The notes under the pieces are model-generated. The model saw only the letters and a program-made list of their open reading frames with translations. It did not search any database and was not told where the DNA came from. A program made the position numbers and the translations under genes. Shown piece after piece: positions 35,011 to 44,972 of a DNA stretch of 64,000 nucleotides. Positions within the stretch are counted from its first letter, which is position 1, and each line of letters starts with the position of its first letter. The DNA is taken from assembly GCA_026168805.1 (NCBI GenBank), contig JAPFDS010000061.1:62001-126000 (forward strand). Direction: 5' to 3'. The DNA comes from Caryophanales bacterium. GTDB lineage: Bacteria; Bacillota; Bacilli; Bacillales; Amphibacillaceae.

Positions 35011-35373
35011 TTAGTTGGTTTCATTTCGTTTAAAAAAGCTGTAGTCTCTCACTAATTCAAATAAAGCAATAAAGAGTGAGAAAAAGAAGACCCCATGGGA
35101 AAAGATAATAATCCCTTGCGACCCTTCTCCGAATAGCATGAATAGAACACCAACAACGACAATATATCCAATTGTGGATCCTTGTGCTTTTAAAGAATCT
35201 CGATTGATATTCTTTTTCTTCGTCATAGCTCCAAGGATGAGATAAACGATCATTCCTATAAAAAATACTATTCCTGGAATGCTTGATAATACAGGCATGT
35301 CAGGAAAGTAATCAATGAGCAAAAATATGGTTACAAAGAACAGAAAAAAACTACGGACAAACGTTGGAGACAT
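35011..35373 (-). CDS. Small four-helix membrane protein, unknown
   Basis: 120 aa, not recognised. Four hydrophobic stretches are visible (FFLFFVTIFLLI, IPGIVFFIGMIVYLILGA, IGYIVVVGVLFMLF, IIIFSHGVFFFSLFIAL), with a charged end (FKRNETN). ATG 35373 is preferred because AGGAGGG precedes it; an in-frame ATG at 35415 lacks one. It converges on the OmpA-domain lipoprotein gene. No motif points to a function. Confidence 0.65.
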   Translation of the reverse strand: MSPTFVRSFFLFFVTIFLLIDYFPDMPVLSSIPGIVFFIGMIVYLILGAMTKKKNINRDSLKAQGSTIGYIVVVGVLFMLFGEGSQGIIIFSHGVFFFSLFIALFELVRDYSFFKRNETN

Positions 35374-35584
35374 CGTTTTCCCTCCTAAAATTTTACTAAT
35401 TTGCGAATCGTTCATTCATTGTAAAGGATGTCGAAAAGGAATGAAAGAAATCGAACTTATCCATCAAAAGAGTGGTTTTGTCGATATCCCCACATTGAAA
35501 GCGTATACAAATGGAAAAATTTGTGATACATTAGACACATATTCGCAACATGTTTGTCATACTTGATACAAAGGAGGGAATATC

Positions 35585-35965
35585 ATGGGTGCAAAATGGA
35601 TTAAACTTTCCGTGTTATATTTAATTGTAGGAATTGCTTTTGGACTATTTATGCATTATGCGTTCGATCTCCGTTGGGGTGCTACACACGCACACATTAA
35701 CGTTGTTGGTTGGTTAACAACAGGTTTAATAGGTATTATTTATTCTGTCTACCCACGCGCTGGAAATAGTGGTTTAGGAGTATTTCAGTTCTGGACATAC
35801 AATATCGGATTGCCAGTGTTATTATTCGGAATGGGGTATATTCAAATCGATCCAGGCTTACTGATGGAAATTACGGTAAGTGGTGGAGGAATACTCGTTG
35901 CGATCAGTGTTCTCGTATTTCTTGTAAATGTATTTACAAATATTCACGAGACAGACCGCGCATAA
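35585..35965 (+). CDS. Small membrane protein of the heme-copper-oxidase-like type
   Basis: 126 aa with four membrane helices. The motif GATHAHINVVGW near residue 35, together with a histidine in helix 1 (GLFMHYAFDL), resembles helix II and neighbouring sequence of cytochrome oxidase subunit I and NnrS-like proteins; such short proteins are often annotated as 'cytochrome-c oxidase' in bacilli. At 126 aa it cannot be a complete oxidase subunit. It may bind heme or copper, or simply share the fold. Single gene, with AAAGGAGGG before the ATG and a terminator after. Confidence 0.65.
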   Translation: MGAKWIKLSVLYLIVGIAFGLFMHYAFDLRWGATHAHINVVGWLTTGLIGIIYSVYPRAGNSGLGVFQFWTYNIGLPVLLFGMGYIQIDPGLLMEITVSGGGILVAISVLVFLVNVFTNIHETDRA

Positions 35966-35984
35966 ATAGCCAAAAATGAAGCAC

Positions 35985-36023
35985 AATCACCTAAGGGGGG
36001 AAGTTCCTCTTAGGTGATTTTTT
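35985..36023 (+). terminator. Intrinsic terminator
   Basis: AATCACCTAAG and CTTAGGTGATT pair as an 11-bp stem followed by a T-run of six bases; it ends the 35585-35965 gene. Confidence 0.88.
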
Positions 36024-36025
36024 AT

Positions 36026-36065
36026 AAAAAAAGCTTCTTCGACAGCTTTTGACTGTCGAAGAAGC
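36026..36065 (-). terminator. Intrinsic terminator of the hemolysin III-like gene
   Basis: GCTTCTTCGACAG and CTGTCGAAGAAGC form a 13-bp perfect stem with a 7-base loop; on the minus strand seven T residues follow. Confidence 0.9.
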
Positions 36066-36078
36066 GAATCATGTACGA

Positions 36079-36723
36079 TTAAGAAGGGAGTAAATACACA
36101 AATACGCAAAAGAAATGGGCTGCTGAACCTGCAATGACAAATACATGCCAAATCGCGTGATGGTATTTAAACCCGCGCCATACATAAAAAACTGCGCCAA
36201 TCGTGTAAAATAGTCCACCGACAACGAAAAGGATGAGCCCGTTTGTATCTAAGTTTGCCACAATGGTATTCCAACCAATGACGACAAGCCAACCCATGAC
36301 GATATACAAAAAAGTTGAAGCGAGTACGAACTTTTTGACGAAAAAAGCTTTGAAGATTGTCCCGCCAATTGCGAGTCCCCATACAATTCCAAAAAGTGTC
36401 CACCCGAGAGCACCTTGTATGACGATAAACGTAAAAGGTGTATAACTTCCAGCGATGAAGAAATAAATGGCTGAGTGGTCGAAAATTTCGAAAAGGTCTT
36501 TTGCCTTACCAGGCGGGAGTGCATGGACCATCGTTGAGGAAAAATATAAAAGAAACATTGTAATCCCAAAGATTGTGAAGCTAACAACATGCCAAGCTGT
36601 TCCGTATATAGATGCAAAAACGATTAATAACACAAGCGCGGCAATGCTAAGGATCGCTCCAATGCCATGGGTAATCGCGTTTGCTATTTCTTCTTTTTTA
36701 GTAAATGTGTGTGTTTCTGACAT
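36079..36723 (-). CDS. Hemolysin III / PAQR-family membrane protein (YqfA-like)
   Basis: 214 aa with seven membrane helices. It has the family's N-terminal KEEIANAITHGIGAI, the acidic and histidine residues of DHSAIYFFIAGSYTPF, and the closing histidines of KYHHAIWHVFVIAGSAAHFF. This residue set is the metal-dependent hydrolase-like core shared with adiponectin receptors. Bacterial members affect membrane fluidity or lipid metabolism; hemolysis is not established for most. Single gene, with an AAAGGAAGTG ribosome binding site. Confidence 0.92.
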   Translation of the reverse strand: MSETHTFTKKEEIANAITHGIGAILSIAALVLLIVFASIYGTAWHVVSFTIFGITMFLLYFSSTMVHALPPGKAKDLFEIFDHSAIYFFIAGSYTPFTFIVIQGALGWTLFGIVWGLAIGGTIFKAFFVKKFVLASTFLYIVMGWLVVIGWNTIVANLDTNGLILFVVGGLFYTIGAVFYVWRGFKYHHAIWHVFVIAGSAAHFFCVFVYLLPS

Positions 36724-36869
36724 AAATTCACTTCCTTTTAGCTACTGAACGTGAAGCAGCATCCTATGCTCCCTATTATAACAGATAAATGTATAGTTAT
36801 GATTATATTCTTTTTTTATTTTTCATAAAAGCCATTGGTAATTGGTTAGAAAGTTATATATACTAATAA

Positions 36870-36883
36870 TGAAAGCGTTTTCT
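36870..36883. promoter_or_regulatory. Consensus cre (CcpA) site before the hut operon
   Basis: TGAAAGCGTTTTCT matches the catabolite-responsive element consensus TGWAARCGYTWNCW at every position. It lies 16 bases before the hutG start and just after a possible promoter (TTGGTA...TATACT at about 36836-36865). CcpA binding here would repress histidine use when better carbon sources are present. Confidence 0.8.
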
Positions 36884-36899
36884 ACATTGGGTCAAGGGG

Positions 36900-37862
36900 G
36901 TGTTTAAGATTTGGACGGCATCAAATAAGCAATTGTGGAAAGGGCGAGTCGATCAAGATTCGTCTAGTTTACGTTACCATCAAGTGGTTCAGTGTGTAGA
37001 TATTGACGCTCTTAATAATCATGAAGGAACTCAAGCATTTAGTTTCATTGGCTTTGCTTCTGATGAAGGTGTTCGTAGAAACAAAGGAAGAGTAGGGGCG
37101 AGAGAAGCACCTGATGCCATTCGTCAACGATTAGCGACTCTTCCATACCATCATTCTGCATGTCCAATGATTGATGTAGGAAATATCACTTGTACTGACC
37201 AAAAGCTCGAACAGGCGCAGAAAGCACTAGGGAAAGGAGTGCATCAATTACTTTCGAAAAATTATATTCCAATCATTGTAGGAGGAGGGCATGAGACGTT
37301 ATACGGACATTATTTAGGCGTACGGGAATATATCGGGGATGAACGATCGCTTGGCATCATTAATATTGATGCGCATTTTGACTTACGTGATGACGAAACG
37401 CCATCTTCGGGGACAATGTTTCATCAAATCATGCATCATGATGACAATGTTGGATATCTCTGTTTAGGGATTCAAGAGTTAGGCAATACAAAAGCGTTAT
37501 TTGATGAAGCTGAAAAAGTAGGTTGTACGTATATGTACGCTGAGGATGTATTGAAAGATGAAAAAACATATGAAGTGATTGATACATTTGCGAGCAATCA
37601 TGATGTATTATTATTAACTCTTTGTTCAGACGCAATCTCATCTTCGGTCGCTCCAGGAGTGAGTGCAGCCTCCCCATATGGATTAAGTGCGCCAGATGTA
37701 CGTACACTTATTCAATATATTATTAGCAAAGAACAAACGATTAGTTTTGATCTATCAGAAGTCAATCCACTCATAGACGAACAAAACAAAACCGTTCAAT
37801 TAGCGGCGCTGTTACTAGCCGATGGGATTGGTAGTTTTGCTCGAAAGTCTGATCTACCATGA
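36900..37862 (+). CDS. hutG: Formimidoylglutamase
   Basis: 320 aa ureohydrolase-fold enzyme, last step of histidine degradation: N-formimidoyl-glutamate to glutamate plus formamide. Manganese ligands are in IVGGGHETLYGH and NIDAHFDLRDDE. The third metal segment, usually D-x-D near SxDxD...APG, reads TLCSDAISSSVAPGVSA, so one aspartate is replaced by cysteine. GTG 36900 is the only good codon near the start, but it follows AAGGGGG with almost no gap, so efficiency may be low or the start uncertain. It is first in the hut operon, behind a cre box. Confidence 0.87.
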   Translation: MFKIWTASNKQLWKGRVDQDSSSLRYHQVVQCVDIDALNNHEGTQAFSFIGFASDEGVRRNKGRVGAREAPDAIRQRLATLPYHHSACPMIDVGNITCTDQKLEQAQKALGKGVHQLLSKNYIPIIVGGGHETLYGHYLGVREYIGDERSLGIINIDAHFDLRDDETPSSGTMFHQIMHHDDNVGYLCLGIQELGNTKALFDEAEKVGCTYMYAEDVLKDEKTYEVIDTFASNHDVLLLTLCSDAISSSVAPGVSAASPYGLSAPDVRTLIQYIISKEQTISFDLSEVNPLIDEQNKTVQLAALLLADGIGSFARKSDLP

Positions 37863-37880
37863 GAAAAAGGTGGGAAGTAA

Positions 37881-39362
37881 ATGGTCGAACTGACTGGAAA
37901 TTCACTAACAATGGGTGCATTAAAAAGAATTTGTTATGACGGGGAAAAATTAACCATTGCCGAAAAAAGTATGGAACGTGTGAAAAAAAGTAGAAAAGCC
38001 GTTGAACGCATTACCCGTGATGAACAGCATATATATGGTATTAATACTGGATTTGGGAAATTCAGTGATGTCATGGTTGATGAGGAAGATGTACAAAAGT
38101 TGCAATTACATTTAATTCGTTCACATGCCAGCGGGGTAGGAGAGCCTTTTCCAGAAATCGTGTCACGTGCCATGATGGTTCTGCGATTAAATGCGCTCAT
38201 AAAAGGGTATTCGGGTGTTCGGGTAGAGCTTATTCGTACACTCGAAAAACTGATTAATCATCACATCCACCCAGTCATTCCTGAACAAGGTTCATTAGGT
38301 GCATCAGGGGATTTGGCACCCCTTGCCCATTTGGCTCTCGTACTAATTGGTGAAGGATATGTGCACGGAGACGAGGGTACAAAACTAGCGAGCCATATGG
38401 TGCTAGAAAAACATGAAATAAAGCCGATTACGCTGCATGCAAAAGAAGGGCTAGCACTCATTAATGGAACCCAAGCAATGACTGCACAAGGCGTTATTAA
38501 TTATTTAGAAGCGAGACAACTCGCCTTTGACAGTGAATGGATTGCTGCGCTGACAATGGAAGGGCTTGAGGGGATCATCGATGCATTTCATCCGAACATT
38601 CATGACGCGCGTGGATTCGCTGAACAAATAGATGTAGCTGAACGAATGCGAGCTTGGCTGGAAGGTAGTGCTCTCACTACACGCCAAGGAGAAAAACGTA
38701 TGCAAGACGCGTATTCTTTACGATGCATTCCTCAAGTGCATGGAGCAACTTGGCAAACCCTTAATTACGTGAAAAAAACATTAGAAATTGAAGCAAATGC
38801 AGCAACAGATAACCCACTTATTTTTGAAGAAGATGACCTTGTAGTATCCGGTGGAAACTTTCATGGGCAACCGATTGCTTTTGCGATGGATTTTATGAAA
38901 ATAGGAATCGCGGAACTTGCCAATATATCTGAGCGTAGAATTGAGCGTTTAGTGAATCCACAATTAAATGATTTACCACCGTTTTTAAGTCCTGAACCAG
39001 GATTACAATCAGGTGCGATGATTATGCAATATACAGCAGCCTCTCTCGTATCTGAAAATAAAACATTAGCTCATCCAGCAAGTGTTGATTCAATACCATC
39101 CTCTGCCAATCAAGAAGATCATGTCAGTATGGGCACCGTCGCAGCTCGACATGCTGCAATGATTATAAACAATGCACGAAACGTGTTAGCCATTGAAGCG
39201 ATTTGTGCTGCCCAAGCAGTAGAACTGAAAGGAGTTGATCAAACATCACCAAAAACAAACGATAAGTGGAAAAAAATTAGACAACTAATTCCATCCATTA
39301 CGCAAGACCGTGTTTTTTCAACGGATATTGAACAGATGCAGCAGTTTTTACGCCTGAAATAA
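37881..39362 (+). CDS. hutH: Histidine ammonia-lyase
   Basis: 493 aa cytosolic tetrameric enzyme; converts histidine to urocanate and ammonia. The Ala141-Ser142-Gly143 triad that cyclises into the MIO electrophile is present ([14 protein letters not shown]). Other family marks are [10 protein letters not shown] and, near the C-terminus, [12 protein letters not shown]. It follows hutG by 18 bases. Length is slightly shorter than usual (about 505 aa). Confidence 0.96.
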   Translation: MVELTGNSLTMGALKRICYDGEKLTIAEKSMERVKKSRKAVERITRDEQHIYGINTGFGKFSDVMVDEEDVQKLQLHLIRSHASGVGEPFPEIVSRAMMVLRLNALIKGYSGVRVELIRTLEKLINHHIHPVIPEQGSLGASGDLAPLAHLALVLIGEGYVHGDEGTKLASHMVLEKHEIKPITLHAKEGLALINGTQAMTAQGVINYLEARQLAFDSEWIAALTMEGLEGIIDAFHPNIHDARGFAEQIDVAERMRAWLEGSALTTRQGEKRMQDAYSLRCIPQVHGATWQTLNYVKKTLEIEANAATDNPLIFEEDDLVVSGGNFHGQPIAFAMDFMKIGIAELANISERRIERLVNPQLNDLPPFLSPEPGLQSGAMIMQYTAASLVSENKTLAHPASVDSIPSSANQEDHVSMGTVAARHAAMIINNARNVLAIEAICAAQAVELKGVDQTSPKTNDKWKKIRQLIPSITQDRVFSTDIEQMQQFLRLK

Positions 39363-39455
39363 AATAAAGGTAGCCAAACGAGACATAATTGATTATAATA
39401 AGATTTATCGCTTTATCACAGTAAAGTGAAAAAGAGTCTTAAGGAGTGCAAAATT

Positions 39456-40781
39456 ATGTTTAATGCTGTTCTTATTAGTGTGATTGTTATGGTTGTTTTA
39501 AGTTTACTACGAATCAACGTCATCTTTGCGTTGATCATTGCGGCTTTAACTGCTGGCTTCATGTCGGGAATGGATCTAACAAAAGCTGCAGAAGTTATGA
39601 TTTCGGGAATGGGTGGTCAATCTGATACCGCTTTAAGTTATATTTTACTCGGTATTTTTGCTGTCATGATTGGTTTTTCAGGAATTACTTCTATATTAGT
39701 GAAGCATATGCTGTCTATTTTTAGCGGAAAGAAAATGTGGCTCGTATTATCCATTGCAGTCATCGCTTCTTTCTCGCAAAATATTGTGCCTGTGCACATT
39801 GCATTTATACCTATTTTAATACCACCATTATTAAAACTATTTGATCAAATTAAATTAGATCGAAGAGCGGTTGCCGCTGCGTTAACATTTGGTCTGAAGA
39901 CACCTTATATTACCATTCCAGTTGGATTTGGACTGGTGTTCCAGAAAATTATTCGTGATGAGATGACTGATAATGGAATGGCAATTTCTTTAAAAGAAGT
40001 GACCCTTTCGATGCTCTTTCCTGGGGCCGCGATGGTTGTAGGTTTACTTGTTGCTGTATTTATTACGTATAGAAAAGACCGCGTTTCTAAAAAGGCAGAG
40101 GAATTCGATGTACAGGATATTGATATTGCAGAAGGAATCACAGAACAAAAAGAAGATGTAACGTGGAAATTATCACATACATTTACAGTGATCGCAATTA
40201 TTGCAGCGCTGGTTGTACAGATATGGACAGATTCATTAGTACTAGGAGCTCTATCAGGAATTATTATCTTATTTGTTTGTCGAGTGGTTAAATTGTTTGA
40301 AGGCGATAAAGTTGTTAATGAAGGTATCGGCATGATGGGTATGATTGCGTTTGTCATGCTAATCGCTTCCGGATATGCGACAGTTCTTAAGGAAACGGGA
40401 GCAATTGATGAACTTGTCGAAGGCGCACTCAACATTACTGGTGATTCACCATTTATGATTGCACTATTTATGTTAGCCGTTGGTTTAATTATTACGATGG
40501 GAATTGGAACTTCTTTTGGAACGATCCCAATCTTAGCAGCTCTTTACGTACCGGTATTTATGGCAGCTGGATTCTCGGTTATGTTAAGTGCAACGTTAAT
40601 CGGTACAGCTGCAGCGCTTGGAGATGCAGGTTCTCCTGCTTCAGACTCCACACTTGGACCAACTGCGGGCCTAAATGCAGATGGAAGACACCACCATATT
40701 TGGGAGACATGTGTGCCAACGTTTTTACACTACAATATCCCATTGTTCATATTCGGACTGATCGCTGCACTCGTTCTATAG
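39456..40781 (+). CDS. YuiF-like Na+/H+ antiporter-family transporter, probable histidine permease
   Basis: 441 aa membrane protein of the NhaC-like/'Na+/H+ antiporter family' (YuiF type), about 11 helices. It has IASFSQNIVPVHIAFIPILIP in helix 4 region and GDAGSPASDSTLGPTAGLNADGR near the end. ATG 39456 is preferred: AAGGAG lies 9 bases upstream. It sits in the middle of the hut operon, between hutH and hutU, replacing the HutM-type permease of other bacilli; histidine or urocanate uptake is the natural inference. No antiport assay can be inferred from sequence. Confidence 0.8.
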   Translation: MFNAVLISVIVMVVLSLLRINVIFALIIAALTAGFMSGMDLTKAAEVMISGMGGQSDTALSYILLGIFAVMIGFSGITSILVKHMLSIFSGKKMWLVLSIAVIASFSQNIVPVHIAFIPILIPPLLKLFDQIKLDRRAVAAALTFGLKTPYITIPVGFGLVFQKIIRDEMTDNGMAISLKEVTLSMLFPGAAMVVGLLVAVFITYRKDRVSKKAEEFDVQDIDIAEGITEQKEDVTWKLSHTFTVIAIIAALVVQIWTDSLVLGALSGIIILFVCRVVKLFEGDKVVNEGIGMMGMIAFVMLIASGYATVLKETGAIDELVEGALNITGDSPFMIALFMLAVGLIITMGIGTSFGTIPILAALYVPVFMAAGFSVMLSATLIGTAAALGDAGSPASDSTLGPTAGLNADGRHHHIWETCVPTFLHYNIPLFIFGLIAALVL

Positions 40782-40810
40782 TGACAACACATGACTCATA
40801 ATAGGAGATG

Positions 40811-42493
40811 ATGAATTTGAAGCATGTAGAACCTCAGTTTGTGGAGCAATATCGGGGGAGTGAATTGCATACAAAGGGCTGGATTCAAGAGGCAGCCCTT
40901 CGTATGATCAATAACAATTTACATCCTGATGTTGCCGAACATCCAGAAGATCTCGTTGTGTATGGTGGCATAGGAAAAGCAGCACGGAATTGGGAAAGTT
41001 ATGAAGCAATCGTACGAGAATTAAAGACATTAGAAAATGATGAAACGTTACTCATTCAATCAGGGAAACCTGTCGCTGTATTTAAATCACATCCAGACGC
41101 ACCGAAAATATTATTAGCCAACTCAAATCTAGTCCCTGCGTGGGCAAATTGGGAGCACTTTAATAAACTCGATCAAAAAGGGCTCATGATGTATGGGCAA
41201 ATGACGGCAGGAAGTTGGATTTATATAGGAAGCCAAGGTATCGTCCAAGGAACATACGAGACTTTTGCTGCGTGTGGGAGACAACATTTTGATGGAACAT
41301 TGCAAGGAACCATTACAGTAACCGCTGGGCTTGGAGGTATGGGAGGTGCACAACCTCTCGCAGTAACGATGGCTAAAGGAGTATGTATTGCTATTGAAGT
41401 GGATCAAACGAGAATTGACCGTCGACTTGAAACGCGGTATGTAGACATCCAAGCAGACAATTTAGAAGATGCCATTTCTAAAGCTAAGGAGGCAAAAGAA
41501 AAGGGTGATCCTTTGTCCATTGCCCTCCTCGGAAATGCAGCTGAAATCCTGCCGGAAATGTTGCATCAACATTTTATTCCAGACGTATTAACGGACCAAA
41601 CGTCAGCTCATGATCCTGTGAATGGATATACTCCTGTACAAATGACGTTAGACGAAGTGCGACAATTAAAAACCCGTGATCCAAAGCGATTAGAAAAGCT
41701 AGCAAAACAAAGTATAGTGACGCACGTAAAAGCTATGCTAGAGATGCAAAACAGAGGGGCAATTACGTTTGATTACGGAAATAATATCCGACAAGTTGCT
41801 AAAAATGAAGGGGTTGAACATGCCTTTGATTTTCCAGGCTTTGTTCCGGCGTACATTCGCCCGCAATTTTGTGAAGGGAAAGGGCCGTTTCGCTGGGTAG
41901 CATTGTCAGGGGATCCAGCTGATATTTATGCACTAGATGAGGCAATTTTACGGGAGTTCAGTGAAAATGAGCATCTATGTCAATGGATTCGGATGGCACA
42001 AGAGAAAATCGAATTTCAAGGTCTGCCAGCACGTATTTGTTGGTTTGGATATGGCGAACGAGCTAAGTTTGGCCGGATTATCAATGATATGGTAGCTAGT
42101 GGAGAGCTTAAAGCACCTATCGTCATTGGGCGAGATCATTTAGATTCAGGATCAGTCGCTTCGCCCAATCGAGAAACCGAATCGATGAAAGACGGAAGTG
42201 ATGCAGTTGCAGATTGGCCGATTTTGAATGCGCTCATCAATAGTGTCGGTGGTGCCAGTTGGGTGAGTGTGCATCATGGAGGCGGAGTTGGGATGGGGTA
42301 TTCCCTTCATGCAGGGATGGTCATCGTAGCGGATGGTACGAAAGAAGCTGAAGCAAGACTTGAGCGTGTGCTGACGACAGATCCTGGGATGGGCATTGCT
42401 CGTCACGTTGATGCAGGATATGAAATAGCAAAACAAACCGCTCGAGAAAAAGGTGTTCATATTCCAATGGTAGCAGATGAGGAGGAGGCATAA
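40811..42493 (+). CDS. hutU: Urocanate hydratase
   Basis: 560 aa, converts urocanate to imidazolonepropionate using tightly bound NAD+. Family marks include [26 protein letters not shown] for nucleotide binding, and the active-site cysteine region [15 protein letters not shown]. It follows the permease by about 27 bases, and the end of its gene meets the start of hutI. The first ATG (40808) touches the ribosome binding site AGGAG, so ATG 40811 or TTG 40817 is more likely. Confidence 0.95.
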   Translation: MNLKHVEPQFVEQYRGSELHTKGWIQEAALRMINNNLHPDVAEHPEDLVVYGGIGKAARNWESYEAIVRELKTLENDETLLIQSGKPVAVFKSHPDAPKILLANSNLVPAWANWEHFNKLDQKGLMMYGQMTAGSWIYIGSQGIVQGTYETFAACGRQHFDGTLQGTITVTAGLGGMGGAQPLAVTMAKGVCIAIEVDQTRIDRRLETRYVDIQADNLEDAISKAKEAKEKGDPLSIALLGNAAEILPEMLHQHFIPDVLTDQTSAHDPVNGYTPVQMTLDEVRQLKTRDPKRLEKLAKQSIVTHVKAMLEMQNRGAITFDYGNNIRQVAKNEGVEHAFDFPGFVPAYIRPQFCEGKGPFRWVALSGDPADIYALDEAILREFSENEHLCQWIRMAQEKIEFQGLPARICWFGYGERAKFGRIINDMVASGELKAPIVIGRDHLDSGSVASPNRETESMKDGSDAVADWPILNALINSVGGASWVSVHHGGGVGMGYSLHAGMVIVADGTKEAEARLERVLTTDPGMGIARHVDAGYEIAKQTAREKGVHIPMVADEEEA

Positions 42494-43771
42494 GTGGAAC
42501 ATATGATATACATTCAAAACGCAGCAGAAGTCATTACCATGAAAAATCATACCGATCGACCTGCTAGAAAAGAAGCAATGGACGAACTTAATATTATTAA
42601 AAATGGAAGCGTTCTCATTGCGGACGGAAAAATAGTAGCTGTAGGTTTAGATGAAGACTTACAAGAAACCTATCTTGACCAAATCAACGAAGCAACGGTC
42701 ATTGACGCCCGAAATAAAATCGTAACTCCCGGTCTCATTGATCCACATACACATATCGTTCATGCAGGAACAAGAGAAAATGAGTATGCCATGCGACTTC
42801 AAGGAAAGTCATACATGGAAATTATGAATGCTGGAGGAGGCATCCACGCAACAACCCGCGCAACACAATCTGCAAGTTTTGAACAACTGTACGAAGAAAC
42901 AAAAGTACGTATGGACACTTTTTTAAAAAATGGTGTAACGACGATTGAAGCTAAAAGTGGATATGGACTGACGACAGAACATGAAATGAAACAATTAGAA
43001 GTAGCGAAAAAGTTAGATGAAGACCACCCGCTTGATCTCATCTCTACATTTATGGGGGCACATGCTGTACCAATGGATTATAAAGATGATCCAGAAACAT
43101 TCGTTGATCTCGTAATGGAAGAAATGATTCCTGAAATAGCGAAACGGAATTTAGCCACATTCAATGATGTTTTTTGCGAAAGGGGTGTCTTTACTCCAGC
43201 ACAATCGAAGCGCATTTTACAAGCGGGAAAAGAATATGGACTCATACCTAAAATTCATGCCGATGAAATTGAACCGTATGGAGGTGCTGAAATAGCTGCG
43301 GAAGTTGGCGCAATTTCAGCAGATCACTTATTAAAAGCTTCGGACGAAGGTATTCAAGCAATGGCTGAACAAGACGTAATGGGCGTATTGCTTCCAGGTA
43401 CAGCTTTCTTTTTAATGGCCGAGTTTGCCAATGCTCGAAAAATGATTGATAGCGGTGTACCCGTTGCGCTATCAACTGATTTTAATCCTGGGTCATCCCC
43501 GACAATTTCTTTACAATTTATTATGAATCTAGGATGTTTGCAAATGGGAATGACACCTGCAGAAGTGCTCACCGCAACGACAATTAATGCTGCACACGCA
43601 ATTGGTGTTGCCGACACAATTGGCAGTTTAGAAGTAGGAAAAAACGCTGACGTGACAATTTTCAACGTACCCAATCACCTCGTCTTATCCTATCAGTACG
43701 GGATGAATCACGTAGATACAGTAATAAAATCAGGTAGAGTCGTTGTCGAAAATGGTTTATTATACGGATGA
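42494..43771 (+). CDS. hutI: Imidazolonepropionase
   Basis: 425 aa amidohydrolase-fold enzyme; opens imidazolonepropionate to N-formimidoyl-glutamate. Zinc ligands: HTHIVHAGTREN, a further histidine in FMGAHAVP, another in PKIHADEIEPYGGAE, and the aspartate in STDFNPGSSP. GTG 42494 starts directly at the end of hutU, coupled to it with AGGAGGAGG inside hutU. It ends the operon; a terminator follows. Confidence 0.96.
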   Translation: MEHMIYIQNAAEVITMKNHTDRPARKEAMDELNIIKNGSVLIADGKIVAVGLDEDLQETYLDQINEATVIDARNKIVTPGLIDPHTHIVHAGTRENEYAMRLQGKSYMEIMNAGGGIHATTRATQSASFEQLYEETKVRMDTFLKNGVTTIEAKSGYGLTTEHEMKQLEVAKKLDEDHPLDLISTFMGAHAVPMDYKDDPETFVDLVMEEMIPEIAKRNLATFNDVFCERGVFTPAQSKRILQAGKEYGLIPKIHADEIEPYGGAEIAAEVGAISADHLLKASDEGIQAMAEQDVMGVLLPGTAFFLMAEFANARKMIDSGVPVALSTDFNPGSSPTISLQFIMNLGCLQMGMTPAEVLTATTINAAHAIGVADTIGSLEVGKNADVTIFNVPNHLVLSYQYGMNHVDTVIKSGRVVVENGLLYG

Positions 43772-43790
43772 ATGGAATAAATAACATGTG

Positions 43791-43835
43791 AAAAAAGTAG
43801 GTTGCTTCTTCATAAAAAGCAAACCTACTTTTTTT
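43791..43835. terminator. Bidirectional terminator between hut and the LysR gene
   Basis: AAAAAAGTAGGTT and AACCTACTTTTTTT pair across a loop; T-runs occur on both strands between convergent genes. Confidence 0.85.
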
Positions 43836-43856
43836 GGAAAGAAATTCAGTGATATT

Positions 43857-44777
43857 CTATAAAAAATCATCACTAGATAACAGCTCATAAATCGCTTCTA
43901 TGACTGGAGTAAATGCACTTGTTTCCTTCCATCTCATATATACAGGAAGGGATGGTAAATTAGCCGAAAGTTTATAGGCGTGTATATGAGGCACATTAAA
44001 GTGCACATCATACAAGGATTTCGGAATAGCCGCATATCCTTGTCCAGCTAAAATCAATTGTCGCATTAAATTTAAATTACTAATGATTTTGAAATCTGTA
44101 ATGTGCAAGTGTTTAATGACATGTTGAAAGTGATTTAAATAACGTTCCAATGCAGGATTACTATTTAATAGTAATGGTTTATTCATGGTGCTTATATATT
44201 GTGGATTCTTCAAGGTTTCTTCATAATCCTCTTCATGAAAAACAAAAACCGTTTCATCCAAGGCGAGTAACTTTGTGTTTGGTTGGTCTGTTTCATCTGT
44301 ACTATAAAAAATGATGAGATCAAGGGCATCATAATCCATTAACTCAATTAAGTTATTTGTCGCCGTAGTTACAAACTCAAATTGAACGGTTGGGAACTCT
44401 TCAACTAAAAGGTTGATGACCTTTTCTGATAAATTGGCTGTTAAGTAATTATTAATGCCAATTCGAAACGTATCATTCATTTCCTCAATGGTTTCCAAAA
44501 GTGATTCATTGTTCATATCTTTATAGTTTTCTTTAATACTCGTAAAGTCATTAAGTTTGTGAAGCATGTCAATCGCATGAGGAAGTAGGACGACCCCATA
44601 ATTTGTTAAATGAACCCCTTGCCAATCTCTCGTTAATAGCGGAATCTCGAGTTGTTCTTCTAAATTTTTAATTCTCGTACTTAACGTCGGTTGTGTAATA
44701 TGTAAAGCCTCAGCTGCTTTAGACATACTTTTATATTTACTGATGGCTAAAAATGAACGAAATACTTCTAAGTGCAT
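43857..44777 (-). CDS. LysR-family transcriptional regulator
   Basis: 306 aa. Residues 1-60 are the LysR winged helix-turn-helix (SKAAEALHITQPTLSTRIKNLEEQL); about 95-295 is a periplasmic-binding-protein-like effector domain. It is divergent from the M20 amidohydrolase and GltS-type symporter genes, the usual arrangement for a LysR regulator and its targets. The 186-base gap between them holds a possible half-site pair (TATC...GATA at about 44813-44835). The effector is unknown; an N-acyl amino acid or glutamate would fit. Confidence 0.88.
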   Translation of the reverse strand: MHLEVFRSFLAISKYKSMSKAAEALHITQPTLSTRIKNLEEQLEIPLLTRDWQGVHLTNYGVVLLPHAIDMLHKLNDFTSIKENYKDMNNESLLETIEEMNDTFRIGINNYLTANLSEKVINLLVEEFPTVQFEFVTTATNNLIELMDYDALDLIIFYSTDETDQPNTKLLALDETVFVFHEEDYEETLKNPQYISTMNKPLLLNSNPALERYLNHFQHVIKHLHITDFKIISNLNLMRQLILAGQGYAAIPKSLYDVHFNVPHIHAYKLSANLPSLPVYMRWKETSAFTPVIEAIYELLSSDDFL

Positions 44778-44972
44778 AGGACATCCCCCTAATTTTCTGA
44801 AAATTTATATCATAGGTCTAAAGTCAGATATCAAAATTCTCAATTTCTATTTATTCAAATATATACGTATAATTTTAATATAAGAATAAAGAAAGGGCAA
44901 TGACTAGGTGTCTCATAGGTGTTTTTTTTGAGGAGAATATTATGAATTTTTTAAAAAAGGTGGATGTGTTTT

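Noticed and set aside
35441-35566. Small 41-aa plus-strand frame (MKEIELIHQKSG...)
   Set aside because: The G-rich stretch is only one base from the ATG and the frame resembles no known protein; it remains possible but unsupported.
44813-44835. LysR box between the LysR and amidohydrolase genes
   Set aside because: Only a TATC/GATA pair with a long gap is visible, which is weak; mentioned in the regulator entry but not listed as a site.
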